Source: Lasiosphaeria ovina (lineage: Eukaryota; Ascomycota; Sordariomycetes; Sordariales; Lasiosphaeriaceae). From it: 64,000 nt of DNA. The position numbers and the translations under genes are program-made. The notes under the pieces are model-generated. The model saw only the letters and a program-made list of their open reading frames with translations. It ran no database searches and was not told where the DNA came from. Of the stretch, positions 1-12,912 are shown one piece after another. The stretch is from assembly GCA_033439765.1 (NCBI GenBank), contig JAULSN010000012.1, positions 310,001-374,000 on the forward strand, in the 5' to 3' direction. How positions within the stretch are numbered: position 1 is the stretch's first letter; each line of letters begins with the position of its first letter.

Positions 1-3000
1 TTTTGATATGGTCAGGTTCTGTTCTTCGCCATGGCCCTCAGCTTTGGGGTGTCTGACTACATCGAGGGCGGCGTTTTGGCAGCTGTCATCGTCGTCAATG
101 TCTCCATTGGCTGGTATCAGGAGTACGGTGCCGAGAAGAAGATGGACGCGCTCCGCGCCCTGTCTTCTCCTAGCGCAAGCGTTCTTCGCGACGGGAAGAC
201 GGTCGTCATCTCCAAGTAAGCTACCCCTTCCCGCCCCCCTTTTGAAGAACTCCAGCCTGGCTGCGATAGTTCGGCTGACGCAAACTTTTCTGAAGTCCCG
301 AGGTTGTCCCCGGTGATATCGTCAATCTGAAGATGGGCGATACTGTTCCCGCAGATATCCGTCTTTTCGAAGCTATGAACCTAAACTGTGACGAGCAGTC
401 TTTGACCGGCGAGGCAATACCGGTGGAGAAATCTACTGCCCACGACATCATGGTGCCAGGCACTGAGAAGCCGGCAGTATCCGAAGACGAGGTTGGCATA
501 GCCGATCGTATCAACATCGCCTACGCAACTACCATCGTTCGCAAGGGACGTGGCCGGGGAATTGTCGTGGCCACTGGCATGCAGACCGAGGTAGGCAGGA
601 TTGCAGCGTCGACCTCCAAGAAACGGCGCAAGGCTGGCAGGTCGATGAACTGGCGCAAGTACGGCAAGGCCCAACCCATCAAGGGCGCGTTCAGGCGAAC
701 CTACGACTTCCTCGGGAAGTTTTTGGGCCTGACCGAGGGCACCCCTTTGCAAATCAAGCTGGCAAAGCTTGCGTACCTGCTCTTCTTTTGTGCACTCCTC
801 CTCGCTGTCGTCGTCTTTGGTGTCAACAAGTTTTCCATCCCGATCCCCAAGGAGGTCATCATATATGCCATCTCCACGGGTATTGCCATCATCCCGGAGT
901 CCCTTGTCGCTGTTCTGACCATTTCAATGGTGGTGGCAACCACTGTGATGAGGAAGTCAAACGTCGTTGTTCGGTAAGTTATATTTGTGCTTCCCCTTTT
1001 GGACTGGCGTCGAGTGTAAGGAGACTAACGAGCAACAACCAAAAGGGATCTTTCTGCCCTCGAGGCACTAGGAGGAGTCACCAACATTTGCTCAGATAAG
1101 ACCGGCACGCTCACCCAGGGTGCCATGATTGTTAAAAAGGTTTGGCTTCCGCGGTCTACCGTGTACACCGTTCGCGACTCGAAGGACCCAAGTGATCCCA
1201 CAGTCGGAACTGTCACGTATGCACAGGCGGGCGAGGAGCTGAAAGAACAGGCCCGCGACTTCGACCAGGAGAGAAGTTCCCAGGCCATAAAGTTCGACGT
1301 TCCAGAGGGCAAGGCAAACCCAAAACAGCCGGAACCGGCCCAACTCGAAGCTGAAATAACCCCAGAGCTTCGGCTGTTTCTACTCTCGGCCGCGCTCTGC
1401 AATCTTGCCACCGTGAGATTTGACGATAAAGAGGATAAATGGCAGACGACTGGCGAGCCTACCGAAATTGCGCTCCAGGTATTTGCCCACCGGTTCAAGC
1501 TCGGGAGAAAGCCCCTTGAGGCCCTGGACTGGAATCAAATTTCCGAATTCCCATTTGACAGTTCCATCAAGCGCATGTCTGTCATCTGGAGTGCCCCCCA
1601 GGGTAACGATGCCGGACTCAGCGCCGAGAACGACGTCGTGTTTACCAAAGGCGCCGTTGAACGCGTATTGGATCTGTGTACCCATATCGGGGTCGGCGAT
1701 GCCCGAGAGCCCATGTCGGAAGAGATCAAAACCAAGGTCCTTGCCCAGATGACCGACTTTGCTTCTCAGGGCCAGCGCGTCCTTGCTATTGCGTACCGGC
1801 AGTGGGAGGGGAAGTACGCTGCTCGTTCAGATACTCGCGATGCGGAAGACGGCGATGACGCTGCACGCTCGGAGGTGGAGAGAGACCTGACTCTCCTCGG
1901 TCTGGCCGGCATTTACGATCCGCCACGCCGCGAGACGACACCCGCCATATTCGAGTGCTCCAATGCCGGAATCAAGGTCCACATGTTGACGGGCGACCAC
2001 CCAGAGACGGCAAAGGCCATCGCCAAGGAGGTTGGGATCATCCCACACAATCTGGGGGTCCTGCCAGCCTCGGTTGCAGACTCGATTGTGATGAAGGCCA
2101 CCGATTTTGACAAGCTGACTGAGGACGAAATCGATGCGCTGGAGGAGCTCCCGCTCGTCATTGCCCGGTGCGCACCCGAGACGAAGAGCCGCATGATTGA
2201 AGCGCTTCGTCGCCGCGATGCCTTCATGGCCATGACAGGAGACGGAGTCAACGATGCGCCGTCACTGAGTCGGGCAGACGTAGGGATTGCCATGGGATCG
2301 GGCAGCGACGTGGCAAAGTCAGCAGCCAAGATTGTCTTGACAGACGACAAGTTCAACAGCATAGTGGCGGCGATCCGAGAAGGCCGACGAATGTTTGAGA
2401 ACATTCAAAAATTCGTGCTACACCTCCTCAGCAGCAACGTTGGCGAGGTGATCCTCCTCATCGCAGGTCTGGGCTTCCGCGACGCCTCGGGGCTCTCCGT
2501 GTTCCCAATCTCGCCTCTCGAGATTCTGTGGATCAACATGCTGACCTCGTCGTTCCCAGCCTTTGGGCTCGGGCGTGAGAAGGCCAGCCGTGAGGTGATG
2601 CGCAAGCCGCCGCACGACAAAAGGCGTGGCGTGTTCACGAACCAGATCCTGGCCGATATGCTCGTTTACGGAGTGCTCATGGGCACCTGCACTCTCATGA
2701 CGTTCATCATTGTCATTTACGGGCGATACGAGGGCCAACTGGGCGAAGACTGCAACCGAATGTACTCGCCGAGCTGCGAGCCCGTCTTCCGCGCCAGGGC
2801 CGCCGTGTTCGCCGAGCTGACGTGGCTGATCCTGATCAGCGCATGGGAGTTCAAGAGCATCCGCCGGAGCATGTTCCGGCTGAACCCCGACGACCCGAGC
2901 CGGTTCCCGTTGTTCAAGGACCTGTACGAGAACAAGTTTCTCTTCTGGGCTGTTGCAATCGGCGCCCTCAGCGTGTTTCCGACCGTTTACATCCCTTACC

Positions 3001-3323
3001 TGAACAGGGACGTGTTCAAGCACACTTCGATTAGCTGGGAGTGGGGAGTTGTCGTGGGCATGACGGTGGTATACGTGCTGGGGGTGGAGGCTTGGAAGCA
3101 CGTCAAGCGCACCTGGGGAATCCTGGACGACCACAAGGTGGTCCGGGGCAGCTGGAGCCAGGGCGAGGAGGGCACGAGAAAGTTCACCAAGACGATGAGC
3201 TTCTCGAGTCTGAAGAGCTGGAAGAGTTGGGGCCGTGCCGAGTCGAAAGGAAAGGCTGGACAAAACCCTGGACAAAACCCTGGACAGAACCCTCTGGGGC
3301 AATCTTCAGCCGAGAGCGGGTAG
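1..3323 (+). CDS. ENA-type P-type cation-transporting ATPase (P-type IID), 5' partial
   Basis: This is a plasma-membrane Na+/K+-exporting P-type ATPase that pumps alkali cations out at the cost of ATP. The model is join(<16..215, 296..973, 1046..3323). An upstream intron seems to end in CAG at 15, because the same frame has a stop at 4-6. Seen: the membrane segment beginning at 16, the TGE motif of the actuator domain (about 402), the phosphorylation motif DKTGT (about 1098), the hinge motif TGDGVNDAP (about 2238), then four to six C-terminal membrane spans. The two internal introns have GTAAG 5' sites. About 1,050 residues are visible; the family usually has about 1,050-1,130, so roughly the first 80 residues lie outside. 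The A-M-A-L-S-F-G-V..D-Y-I-E-G-G stretch is characteristic of fungal ENA pumps rather than SERCA or PMA. The C-tail ends in a threefold P-G-Q-N type repeat. The class call is very likely; whether it favours Na+ or K+ cannot be read. Confidence 0.93.
3258..3293 (+). repeat. 12-bp tandem repeat (three units) at the 3' end of the ENA ATPase CDS
   Basis: Three copies of ggacaaaaccct follow one another; the third has one change (g for a). In frame they encode repeated G-Q-N-P tetrapeptides just before the stop. The unit length is a multiple of three, so copy number can change without a frameshift. Confidence 0.9.
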
Positions 3324-4999
<1,676 letters not shown>

Positions 5000-5265
5000 A
5001 ACCGAAGAGCGACAAGCCGGGGCAAAAGGGTAATGGAGCTGGTCCTAGGGCCCTAAAACGCACGATGAGCTAATGAGTTACTACTTGTACGAGTAGAATG
5101 GGACTTGGACTTGCACGGCGTTGTGGTGTGCTGGATCTACTGAATCATAATATATTACAACATGCAAAAAAAGACCTGTTTGTCTTGAGTAGGACTTGGT
5201 TGAGCGAAGATGTCACGTCCTTTCGTCTGCATTACGGTTAGATTGTACCCCGAGATACAGCCTCA

Positions 5266-6208
5266 TTACATATTCCTCCCTCCAGTCACGCTGATAGTTT
5301 GTCCAGATATATACGAACTAAGCGGCGAGGCAATTGCTAGGATTGCGCTGACCGCTTCGGTGGTTGATCCCGGCCTTCTTAGCGGAATGTCCACGTATGG
5401 TACCACGCCGCCAGCCTTCTTCTGTTTCTCAGGTATGCCCAGCGGGATCTTTTGACCGTCGACTTCGACAAAGGTTCTAGCCTCCTTGTTAGCCGTCAGC
5501 CGGGTTTCAATGTGGCCAAAGGCGACCGTGTTCGCCCTCACGCCAAATCCGGGGCCCCATTCCTTGGCTATCGTTTTGGTTAGCCCAACGACTCTGGCCT
5601 TGGCCATTGCGTAGTTAATTTGGCCAGCATTGCCATGAAGCCCCGAAGTGGACGATATGTTAACGATATTCCGGGGCTCGCCGTCCTTTGTAGGGAAATA
5701 AGGCGCTGCCTCGCGGACAAGCTTGAAGGGCACCGTGGCATGGAGAGCTACAATGGTGTCCTAGTATTTCTCCGTCATCTACTGGATATCAGCATTCCGA
5801 TACTCGACCGAAGCACTGCGAAGAGAAGAGGGGGAGGGAAAGAGAATTGGTGTTAACCTTGTGGATTACGGCATCCCATGTGAAGCTAGCATTGTTCACG
5901 ATAATATGGATCTTGCCGCCTCCAAATTCTGCTGCCTTCCCAACAAGCTCTTTGATGTACTCATCCCTAAGCAGGTCTTCCGGAACGGCGACCGCTTCGC
6001 CCCCGTTGCCTCTGATCTTGTTAGCAACATCGCTTGCCTTTGCGGCATCGATGTCTGAAACAATCACCCTCGCCCCCTCGTTCGCAAACAGCCTCGCACA
6101 CCCGGCGCCGATACTTTAGCCAGAGCCGGTTGTGATGGTGACCTGGCCAGCCAAAAGCCCCTTGGGGTAGTTGAGCTGGTTGGCGATTTGCTTGATTGAA
6201 TCTGACAT
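5266..6208 (-). pseudogene. SDR-family 3-oxoacyl-ACP-reductase-like gene with two in-frame stop codons
   Basis: Exons complement(join(5266..5778, 5858..6208)) give a 288-codon frame that aligns from end to end with the FabG-like short-chain dehydrogenases: TGxGxxxG Rossmann loop, N-N-A-S, active-site Ser in N-I-S-S-T-S-G, Y-A-M-A-K, and a family-typical ending S-G-Q-T-I-S-V-T-G-G-R-N-M. Two codons are stops: TAA (plus strand 6116-6118, codon 31), exactly in the glycine-rich cofactor loop, and TAG (5761-5763) where the family has Trp in the helix before the N-N-A-S-linked strand. Splice sites and the rest of the frame are intact. The stops are single C-to-T type changes (CAA to TAA, TGG to TAG), as RIP would produce. 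The alternative is assembly error or stop-codon readthrough; neither is suggested by the sequence. The frame is otherwise undamaged, so inactivation looks recent. Confidence 0.82.
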
Positions 6209-6839
6209 GGCGAGTAGTCTAGGCTTGAGATGCGCTTAGGATCAGGATCTCTGTTGAGGAGAAATGGGCATTCAAATGCTCCGAGGTCAACGTGAGGAAG
6301 GCCTTGGGCATCACAAGTTCTGGGAGCATTAGCAACCTCCGCATGGAAGCTTGAAGCCGAGGCATAGCTTGCGCTAGACAGCATGAGCTGCCTTAGCGCA
6401 CTGCACTTCCCGGGTCCATCACAAAACAAAGGCTAGTTCCTCCTGCTTCAATGGTTCATCATTACAGCCCGGGCAGGTTGCGGTTGGTTGTGAGCTGGAA
6501 TCAGTTGGTGTAGCGATCAACGAATGCCACCTACTTAGTACATTAGCTCCTGCACGCCAAGCCATGGGTGTGGGGTGTTTTGATGCTGTGCTGCCGCGCC
6601 GCGTCCCCGCATTCCATCTATCACCGTTAACGCACACCATGCATCCCCACACTCTCCACCCACTCCCCTCACTACACTACCTTACATACCCACCCGGCAT
6701 CAACCTGTGCGGTTGGGCTCCCAAGACTCCCGTCTGCGCTTCAGCGAGTTTCTAGGACCAATAACACACTCGAGCATTCGTACGTGAGTCTGATCGGTGT
6801 TCCCAGTCGAGACCCCCGCCTCCGACCCCGACGCATCAG
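6209..6839. other. Intergenic, divergent promoter region
   Basis: This lies between the start of the broken SDR gene (minus strand) and the first codon of the PCI-like gene (plus strand). It contains C-rich, pyrimidine-rich leader-like sequence at about 6600-6720. No gene is supported. Confidence 0.5.
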
Positions 6840-7793
6840 ATGCAGAAAAAGGCCGGGAGAGCGGCGTCCAGCCACCTGTCCCGGCTGAAGCCCGTCGAAA
6901 TCGATCCGCTTGCGGAATACGGCCTTCCCTCCAAGGGAGAGAAGAGGTTCGCAATGGATCCCCTCCCCAGTCCCTCTTCCTTGTTCAAGTCACGGCCTCC
7001 CCGCTAACGCGCCAGTCCCACGGGTTTGTCCCCTAGGCTACTATCTCTAAAAACGCAGGAAAACTACTACTCCAAGATTGCCGAGAAATACCTTGCCTTC
7101 TGCACAAATGCCGGCGATAGGGACGGGTTGCAGAGGCAGTTTGCGCTTCTGACTCTGAGCGATCCTAATGGGCTGCCGTCACCGCCGCCTGATGCCAAGG
7201 CCGCGGACCTCTCCCAAATCTTGAGCGCGCTGAGGAAGCTTCGTGAGGGCATTGTGGCTTCGAAGCGGAGGGACGACTTCGCCGCCCAGGTCTATCTCTT
7301 TGCCATCCGCCTAGGCATCCTTTCGCACTCGCCCGAGACGTACCACCCCTCCCTCCTTTACCTGCTCAGAGTCATACATCCAGCGCGCAACCTGACTAGT
7401 GTTGAGCTACAAGAGGTTGCTGGTTACATCGTTCTCGATGCAGCCTGCAGGAGGGGCAACCTTGCCGAGGCATATGCTCTGCGCAATAAGTACCGCCTTC
7501 ACGATGTCAAGGTTGACGGCGTGCTCCGCGCTCTTGCCCAGGATAATTGGGTCTTGTGGCGGAAAATGAAGAGGAGCATAGACGGCCACAGGTCGAGGCT
7601 AATGGAGTTTGCTGAACCACAACTAAAGGCCCACATTCTGAAGGCCTTTGCCAGGTCCTACCTATCTGTTTCGCTCCAATTTCTAGAGACACAGGCTTTG
7701 GCTTCATGGTCCGAGCTAACTGGCCAGTACGGTGTAGGTTGGGAGCTTAGCGACGGACGTGTTGTCATCCGGAAGATCCACGGCCGGGCATAG
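6840..7793 (+). CDS. CSN8/PSMD8/eIF3K-like (PCI-type helical) protein
   Basis: The 3' exon encodes an all-helical protein resembling the CSN8/PSMD8/EIF3K superfamily found in proteasome-lid, signalosome and eIF3 type assemblies, with the helical-repeat part followed by a short winged-helix-like end (W-E-L-S-D-G-R-V-V-I-R-K). The 5' part from the ATG at 6840 is in the same frame, interrupted by one TAA (about 7001). A small intron must remove that stop. Two introns keep the frame: 6989..7036 (48 nt, GTCACG..CCTAG, giving 301 aa) or 6947..7015 (69 nt, GTTCGC..CCAG with GCTAAC branch site, giving 294 aa). I favour the first because it keeps the S-P-S-S-L-F-K segment, but its 5' site is weak. The exact complex cannot be decided by eye. 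SAC3/THP3-like proteins are an alternative. Confidence 0.6.
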
Positions 7794-8479
7794 CGATCAC
7801 ATCGGGGGGTTTTTTTTTAGAGGCGTTTGAGTTATACAGATACCCTTCTTGGATTCGTCATCAAATTACTTCCACGGTGGTTATATTAGGGCGGATGGGC
7901 ATACTTACACAGAACGTTGATTTGAACGAGGTTTCTCCCAAAGGTTCACAAGCTCCAACTTGGCGAGACATCTGACCGGCATTTGTTTCGAGCTTATGCC
8001 GCTGCGGCATTGCCGCACCAACTTCCTAGATCAGATAGCGCGTCCTAAATAGACAAGAAGTTTACCACTGAGTAAAGTACCGAAGGGGATTAGAGTTCTA
8101 AGGCAGCATAAGCAAGGTACACAAGTACAGCTAAGGTAGACATATAAACATTGGACCGTTAGATCGCAGCTAATCGGCAGGACCGTTTAAAAGGCCGGAC
8201 CAACCACCGCATCGAAAGAAACACAGCCTACCACGTTTTCCTCCTTGCCTCTCTCTTTTGGGTTATATTAGAACGACAGATCACGAATACTTGGAATACG
8301 CCAAACATCCCAGAAACCGGAACGACGCATCGAACTATACAGAATGTGTTTGCGCAAACCAGACACATTGACCAGATGCAACTCGATGGCAGAATAGACC
8401 TCTCCTATACCAAGCCCGCCACTATTCTCAACATATGCCAGTTTGTCAACGGACGGGGATACCCCGAACAGCTCGTCTT
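7794..8479. other. Intergenic, convergent 3' regions
   Basis: This is between the PCI-like gene (plus) and the CFEM gene (minus). It has a T-run at 7808-7817, soon after the stop of the upstream gene, and a TATAAA at about 8145. A small plus-strand frame runs into the antisense of the CFEM gene and is a shadow. No additional gene is supported. Confidence 0.5.
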
Positions 8480-9101
8480 TCAGAGCATTGCAACAGCAGC
8501 CACAAAGCCTCCAAGGGCACCGAGCCCAGCGGCAGCGGTTTGTCTTGGCCCCAATGCCTTGCTGCTGGTGGTGGTGACGGCGCCACCTGTCGCGTTACCT
8601 GCCGTGGTACTCGTACTCGTCGGAGCGCTGGTAGTAGAGCAGGCTACGGTCGTTGGCACGGTGATGCCTACCCCGTTGCAAATCTGTTTTCCCAATGAGC
8701 CATGTCAGCCGCTATCCATCCTCGTTTCCGGGGACATAGGGATAATGGTATCAAACATACGCCCGCAGCAAACGCCACGGCGCTTTGCTGGTCAGCTGGA
8801 TTGCACGCGCCGGCCACGCAGCACGATATGTTGCTTATGAAGTCCTTGTCGCTGCAGATGCACTTCGCGTCGAGGTTGCAGTTGCCAATTCCGTTGGATA
8901 TAAACTGGTCGGCGCAGCCTTTCTGAATTGGCGCATAACAAGGTCAGCAAGTATCCTCTTTTCAAGCCGGCACACACAAATACGCATTGTGACCTCGAAG
9001 AAGTCGGGGAGATGACGCACAGCGCATGTAGGGAGACTGGGACTCTGGGCAGCGGCGACGATGGCAAGGGCCAGTGCGAGCAGAGCGGACGGGATCTTCA
9101 T
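8480..9101 (-). CDS. CFEM-domain secreted, probably GPI-anchored protein
   Basis: CFEM proteins are fungal-specific eight-cysteine extracellular proteins; characterised ones bind haem/iron or act at the cell surface. Model complement(join(8480..8683, 8761..8922, 9021..9101)), 148 aa. Residues 1-19 form a clean signal peptide (M-K-I-P-S-A-L-L-A-L-A-L-A). The CFEM domain spans about residues 24-85, with the spaced cysteines T-C-A, K-G-C, G-N-C, K-C-I-C, S-C-C, G-A-C and I-C, and the L-D before K-C where haem-binding members carry their axial Asp. A Ser/Thr-rich spacer follows, then a hydrophobic C-terminus of about 20 residues, as in GPI-anchored proteins. The domain is seen; haem binding and the anchor are inferred. 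Both introns (77 and 98 nt) fall in phase 0. Confidence 0.9.
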
Positions 9102-10531
9102 GGTTGGGACGCTGTCGCGAGAAGCTCTCTGTCAAGATGGCAAAACGGAGAGGCTACCTAGTTGCCCTGGTTGGTGTTTTGGTTTATCAAAGGATGTTAA
9201 ACGTAAAGGGACGGAATCGGAATCGGCAAGCATCGATATCATACGAAATCGCGGACAGCTCAGGTAATAAGCCCCGTTGTTCAAGCAAGCGGCAGGCAGG
9301 GCCTGGATCGTCCTTGTGCCGAGACAATTGACTGGGCGTGCCGTAGGTGCCGAGCCAATAGCTTAGAAAGCCCCAAGCTGCCGTCCGTTCTTCAATTTCC
9401 CACTGAACGAAGGAGCGGCGGGCGGGTACGGAGTATTAATACGGATGCGTTGTACTTCGTACATTGATATACAAACTTGGAGAATCAGTTTCCACTTCCA
9501 GGCAATTGATCCGTAAATCGGTACTGCAAATACCGCATTTATCTCCCCTCCTCACGAAGCAGTCTTGAATCGCAAACAGCCCGATGCAGAGGCTCGGACT
9601 GGAAGGACTCCAAAGAACCCACCGACTGACCACCATCCTCAGCCCAGTCCCCACAACTTAAGGCACATCGGGGCATCGGCGCCAGCGTTCAGAGCTGAGC
9701 TTCCAGCCAGGATGTTCTCACCCATCATGGCAGGCACTGCGCTGTTAAGTGCTAACCGCTAATCACATTTCTGCGTAGTAGTGTGGAGCACTGCTCCAAC
9801 CACGCTGATGCCCCAGGGCAGCCCTTGTCATGGAATACGCGCCGTACTCACCAGGTACCGGGGCCTGCCTCTGAACAAAATCTCATACGTAGATAAGTGC
9901 AATATCCTGTGGTGTAATCCTCAAACAAGATGTCAGCGAATCTTCTGCAAACAGAGCGCATGCCGAGGCAAACTCAATATTTACTTGCAAAATGATGCGA
10001 GGGCTGTTGGATGAAGGGCTGCCAAGACCTGAGATTAGGTTAGACTGCCGACGAGCTTTGTGGGCCGTCATTGGCCAGTGCGATTCCCAGCGGAGGGCCA
10101 TCAGATCCGGACTGGGTTGCCACTCCTGCACTTGCTCTGATTTCGGGATAGCTCACCCCATGTACGGCCTGCCCATAAGTTACCAATCCCGATTGACGTG
10201 CTGCCGTGTTGTGCTGTGCCACTGAGTTGGGTTCGGGGATGTCTTTGATTATTACGGGAGCAGCATTTTCTTGTCTCCCATCTGTCGTCATCAAACCTAG
10301 GCCGACTTAATAACCCGACCATCTACGGATACCTCACGTAACATCAGAGATGTCCGCTTAAACTTGCCAGCCCATCTTCACTACAACCGAGTACGGACGT
10401 TCTGTACACCCCGCAGCAGTACCTTGGCTTCGACCGATTGGCCGCGATGTTGCCGGCGTGAACCGGCCATCCTCTCGTCAGTCTCGCTCAACGACACATG
10501 CGAAGAGTAGATATCGACACCCGACGCCAAG
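9102..10531. other. Intergenic, divergent region between CFEM and MFS genes
   Basis: This 1.4-kb stretch holds promoters for both neighbours. It includes one TACGGAGTA motif (9427-9435). Several 60-90 codon frames exist on both strands, but none has a recognisable domain, a splice structure or protein-like composition. I see nothing else. Confidence 0.5.
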
Positions 10532-12648
10532 ATGGGAATGTGGATTCTCGAGGACAAGGTCCTGGACCGTGTTCCTGGTAGCTACCCTCTATCTCCTTTA
10601 ATGACCCTCGCTGCATCGCGCGCTTCCCGGCGCCAACGCCACGGCCGTCCTCGTTGACGGCGACTTTCATCCGTACGCACATCGGTTTCCCGGCGCTGAC
10701 CACGATACATCATCGCAGGCACCACCCGATACTTCGACGACCCTGAGAGGCCGCAGTATGCCGCAGATGGCGTCCATGGCCTCAAGTGCGACACCAGCGG
10801 CCCTGTCCCTATCATCCTCGTGCCCCAGCCGTCGGACGATCCCAATGACCCCCTGAACTGGTCGCTCCTGAAGCGCGATGCCATTACCTTGACCCTTTCC
10901 CTGACTGCCATCTTCGCCACGGCCCTCGGTCCCATCCTCGCGGCCAACACAATAACGCTCACATTTTGGTATGTCACGTCGTTCTCGCGTGTCGCCCAGC
11001 TGACGGGCTACTACCTGCTCGGCGTCGGCATCGGCGGCATCATCTTCGTTCCTTCCGGCCGCATCTGGGGCAAGCGCCATCTGTTCCTGGGTGGCACCAT
11101 GCTCCTGATTGTCTCCAGCGCCTGGGCCGGCGGCTCGGGCAAGAACTACTTAAGCATGGTGTTCGCGAGAATCTTCCAAGGCATTGCCACGGCCCCCTTC
11201 GAGGCCTTTGTCAACGCTGCGATGGGCGACTTGTACTTTGTACATGTAAGAGGATTTCCTGCCTGGGGTTGGATCCCACGTGTGGTGAGAGCGTTGTTCT
11301 AACTGACTGTGTGCGTCACAGGAACGGGGTATCCGTATGGCCTTTACCAACCTGGCCGTATTTGGCGGTGCATTCTTCACTCCCATCCTCGTTGGCAAGA
11401 TCACCTCTACCATCATGTGGTGGTGGACATTTTATCTCGTCGCCATTTTCTGTGCCGCCTGCCTGCCCGCTGTCTATCTTCTCTGCCCGGAAACCGCCTT
11501 CCGCCGCGATTCTAGTCTGAACCTCGACATGATAGATGATAGAACTAAGGCCACGCACGTAGCTCCAGTTGTCACCAACGGCAACGAAGATGACCCCGAG
11601 AAGTTGGCTAGTGACGGAAGCCCATCAACTTCCCAAGAGGGAAATAGCGCAGCTATTCCTACCCCATCCAACGGGCCGCCAACGGCGTCCAAGAGCGTTC
11701 CGGTTAAAGCATCATGGCGGCAGTCGTTGGCGCTCTTCAACGGGCGTAAGACGGATGAGTCGTTTTGGAAATTGTTACTACGGCCGTTCCCACTTTTCTT
11801 GCAACCGGCCTTTTTTTGGGCCTGCCTCATACAGGGCCTGCTGATCGGCTGGACCGTGTTCATTGGCGTCATGCTTGCCGAGTTCTTCCTCTCGACTCCA
11901 TACTGGTGGGATGAGGTCCAAACCGGATACGCATATACTGCTCCCTTCGTCGGTGCCATCCTTGGCTTCGTCATTGCCGGTTCTTTGTCGGACTGGACCG
12001 CCAAGTTCATGACAAAGCGTAACGGCGGTATCTACGAACCCGAGTTTCGCCTCCTGCTCGTGATTCCACAGATGATCTTCGGCTGTGCCGGTCTGTATGG
12101 TTGGGGTATCACCGTCGACGGCATAGTGACCAGGCGTTACACTTACATTCCTCCACTGATCTTCTTCGCTCTCGAAGTGGCCGGTATGGTCATTGGCGCC
12201 GTTGCCAGCTCGCTGTACATTGTAGATGCCTATCGTAAGTTGCCTAGCCCAATGTTTTGAGGGGCGTGGTTCGCAGCGCGGTGCCTAGTTAAATAAGCAT
12301 ATACTGACGTTTGCACTAGGGGACTTGGCCATCGAAGGTTTTACTTGCATGATCATCTTCAAGAACATCTTCAGTTTTGCCCTCACCTTCAAAGCCTACG
12401 ACTGGTTCATCGAGAACAGGACCAAAGCAACGCCCGTGTTCAACGCGCTGGGCTCAGTACAGCTCGTTGTCAGCCTGGCCGCCATTCCCATGTGTAAGCC
12501 ACACTGCATTGCGATGCCCATACTAGCTGGGGCGCATCTTCATTCAGCATGCTGACGTCTCTATTCACGCTTGGTAGATATTTACGGAAAGCGAATACGG
12601 GGCTTTTACCATCGCCATGACCTCCTCGCCATCTTCGGGGTGAGGTAA
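10532..12648 (+). CDS. Major facilitator superfamily transporter (DHA1/HOL1-like)
   Basis: This is a 12-helix proton-coupled membrane transporter. Model join(10532..10577, 10719..11245, 11322..12234, 12320..12493, 12578..12648), 576 aa. The cytosolic N-terminus carries the D-P-N-D-P-L-N-W signature that precedes helix 1 in this fungal MFS class. Helices 1-6 are in exon 2 and the start of exon 3. A long charged cytosolic loop (about 11530-11760, rich in Ser, Pro and Asn) separates the halves, and helices 7-12 fill exons 3-5. All five splice junctions restore the frame, and each intron is GT-AG. The tiny first exon (46 nt) is supported by frame and by a CGCAG acceptor, but it is the least certain part. 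The substrate cannot be read; relatives move drugs, polyamines or other small cations. No biosynthetic cluster surrounds it. Confidence 0.87.
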
Positions 12649-12912
12649 CAAATTATGGATTTCCTCGATTTCAATCATAGCATTTTTAAGGGAGCAAGCT
12701 TTGTTATTTTCTTGTTTTGGAAAGACGGGCCAACCACCCATATGCGCCCGTCAACCTCTGACATTGTTTATATACGTCTCTTGATTTTGTAATAAGATGT
12801 GCTTCATTCAGGTCTGGTTGAACGGAGGAGGTAATACTACCCCCCCACCATTTCACATTGCTATTCGTAACAAAAATGACAGTAACTTATCCGGGCCGTT
12901 ATGATCTTTTCT

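Noticed and set aside
2418..3302. Minus-strand frame of 294 codons inside the ENA ATPase
   Set aside because: The opposite strand is a complete, conserved pump; this is a shadow produced by GC-rich codons.
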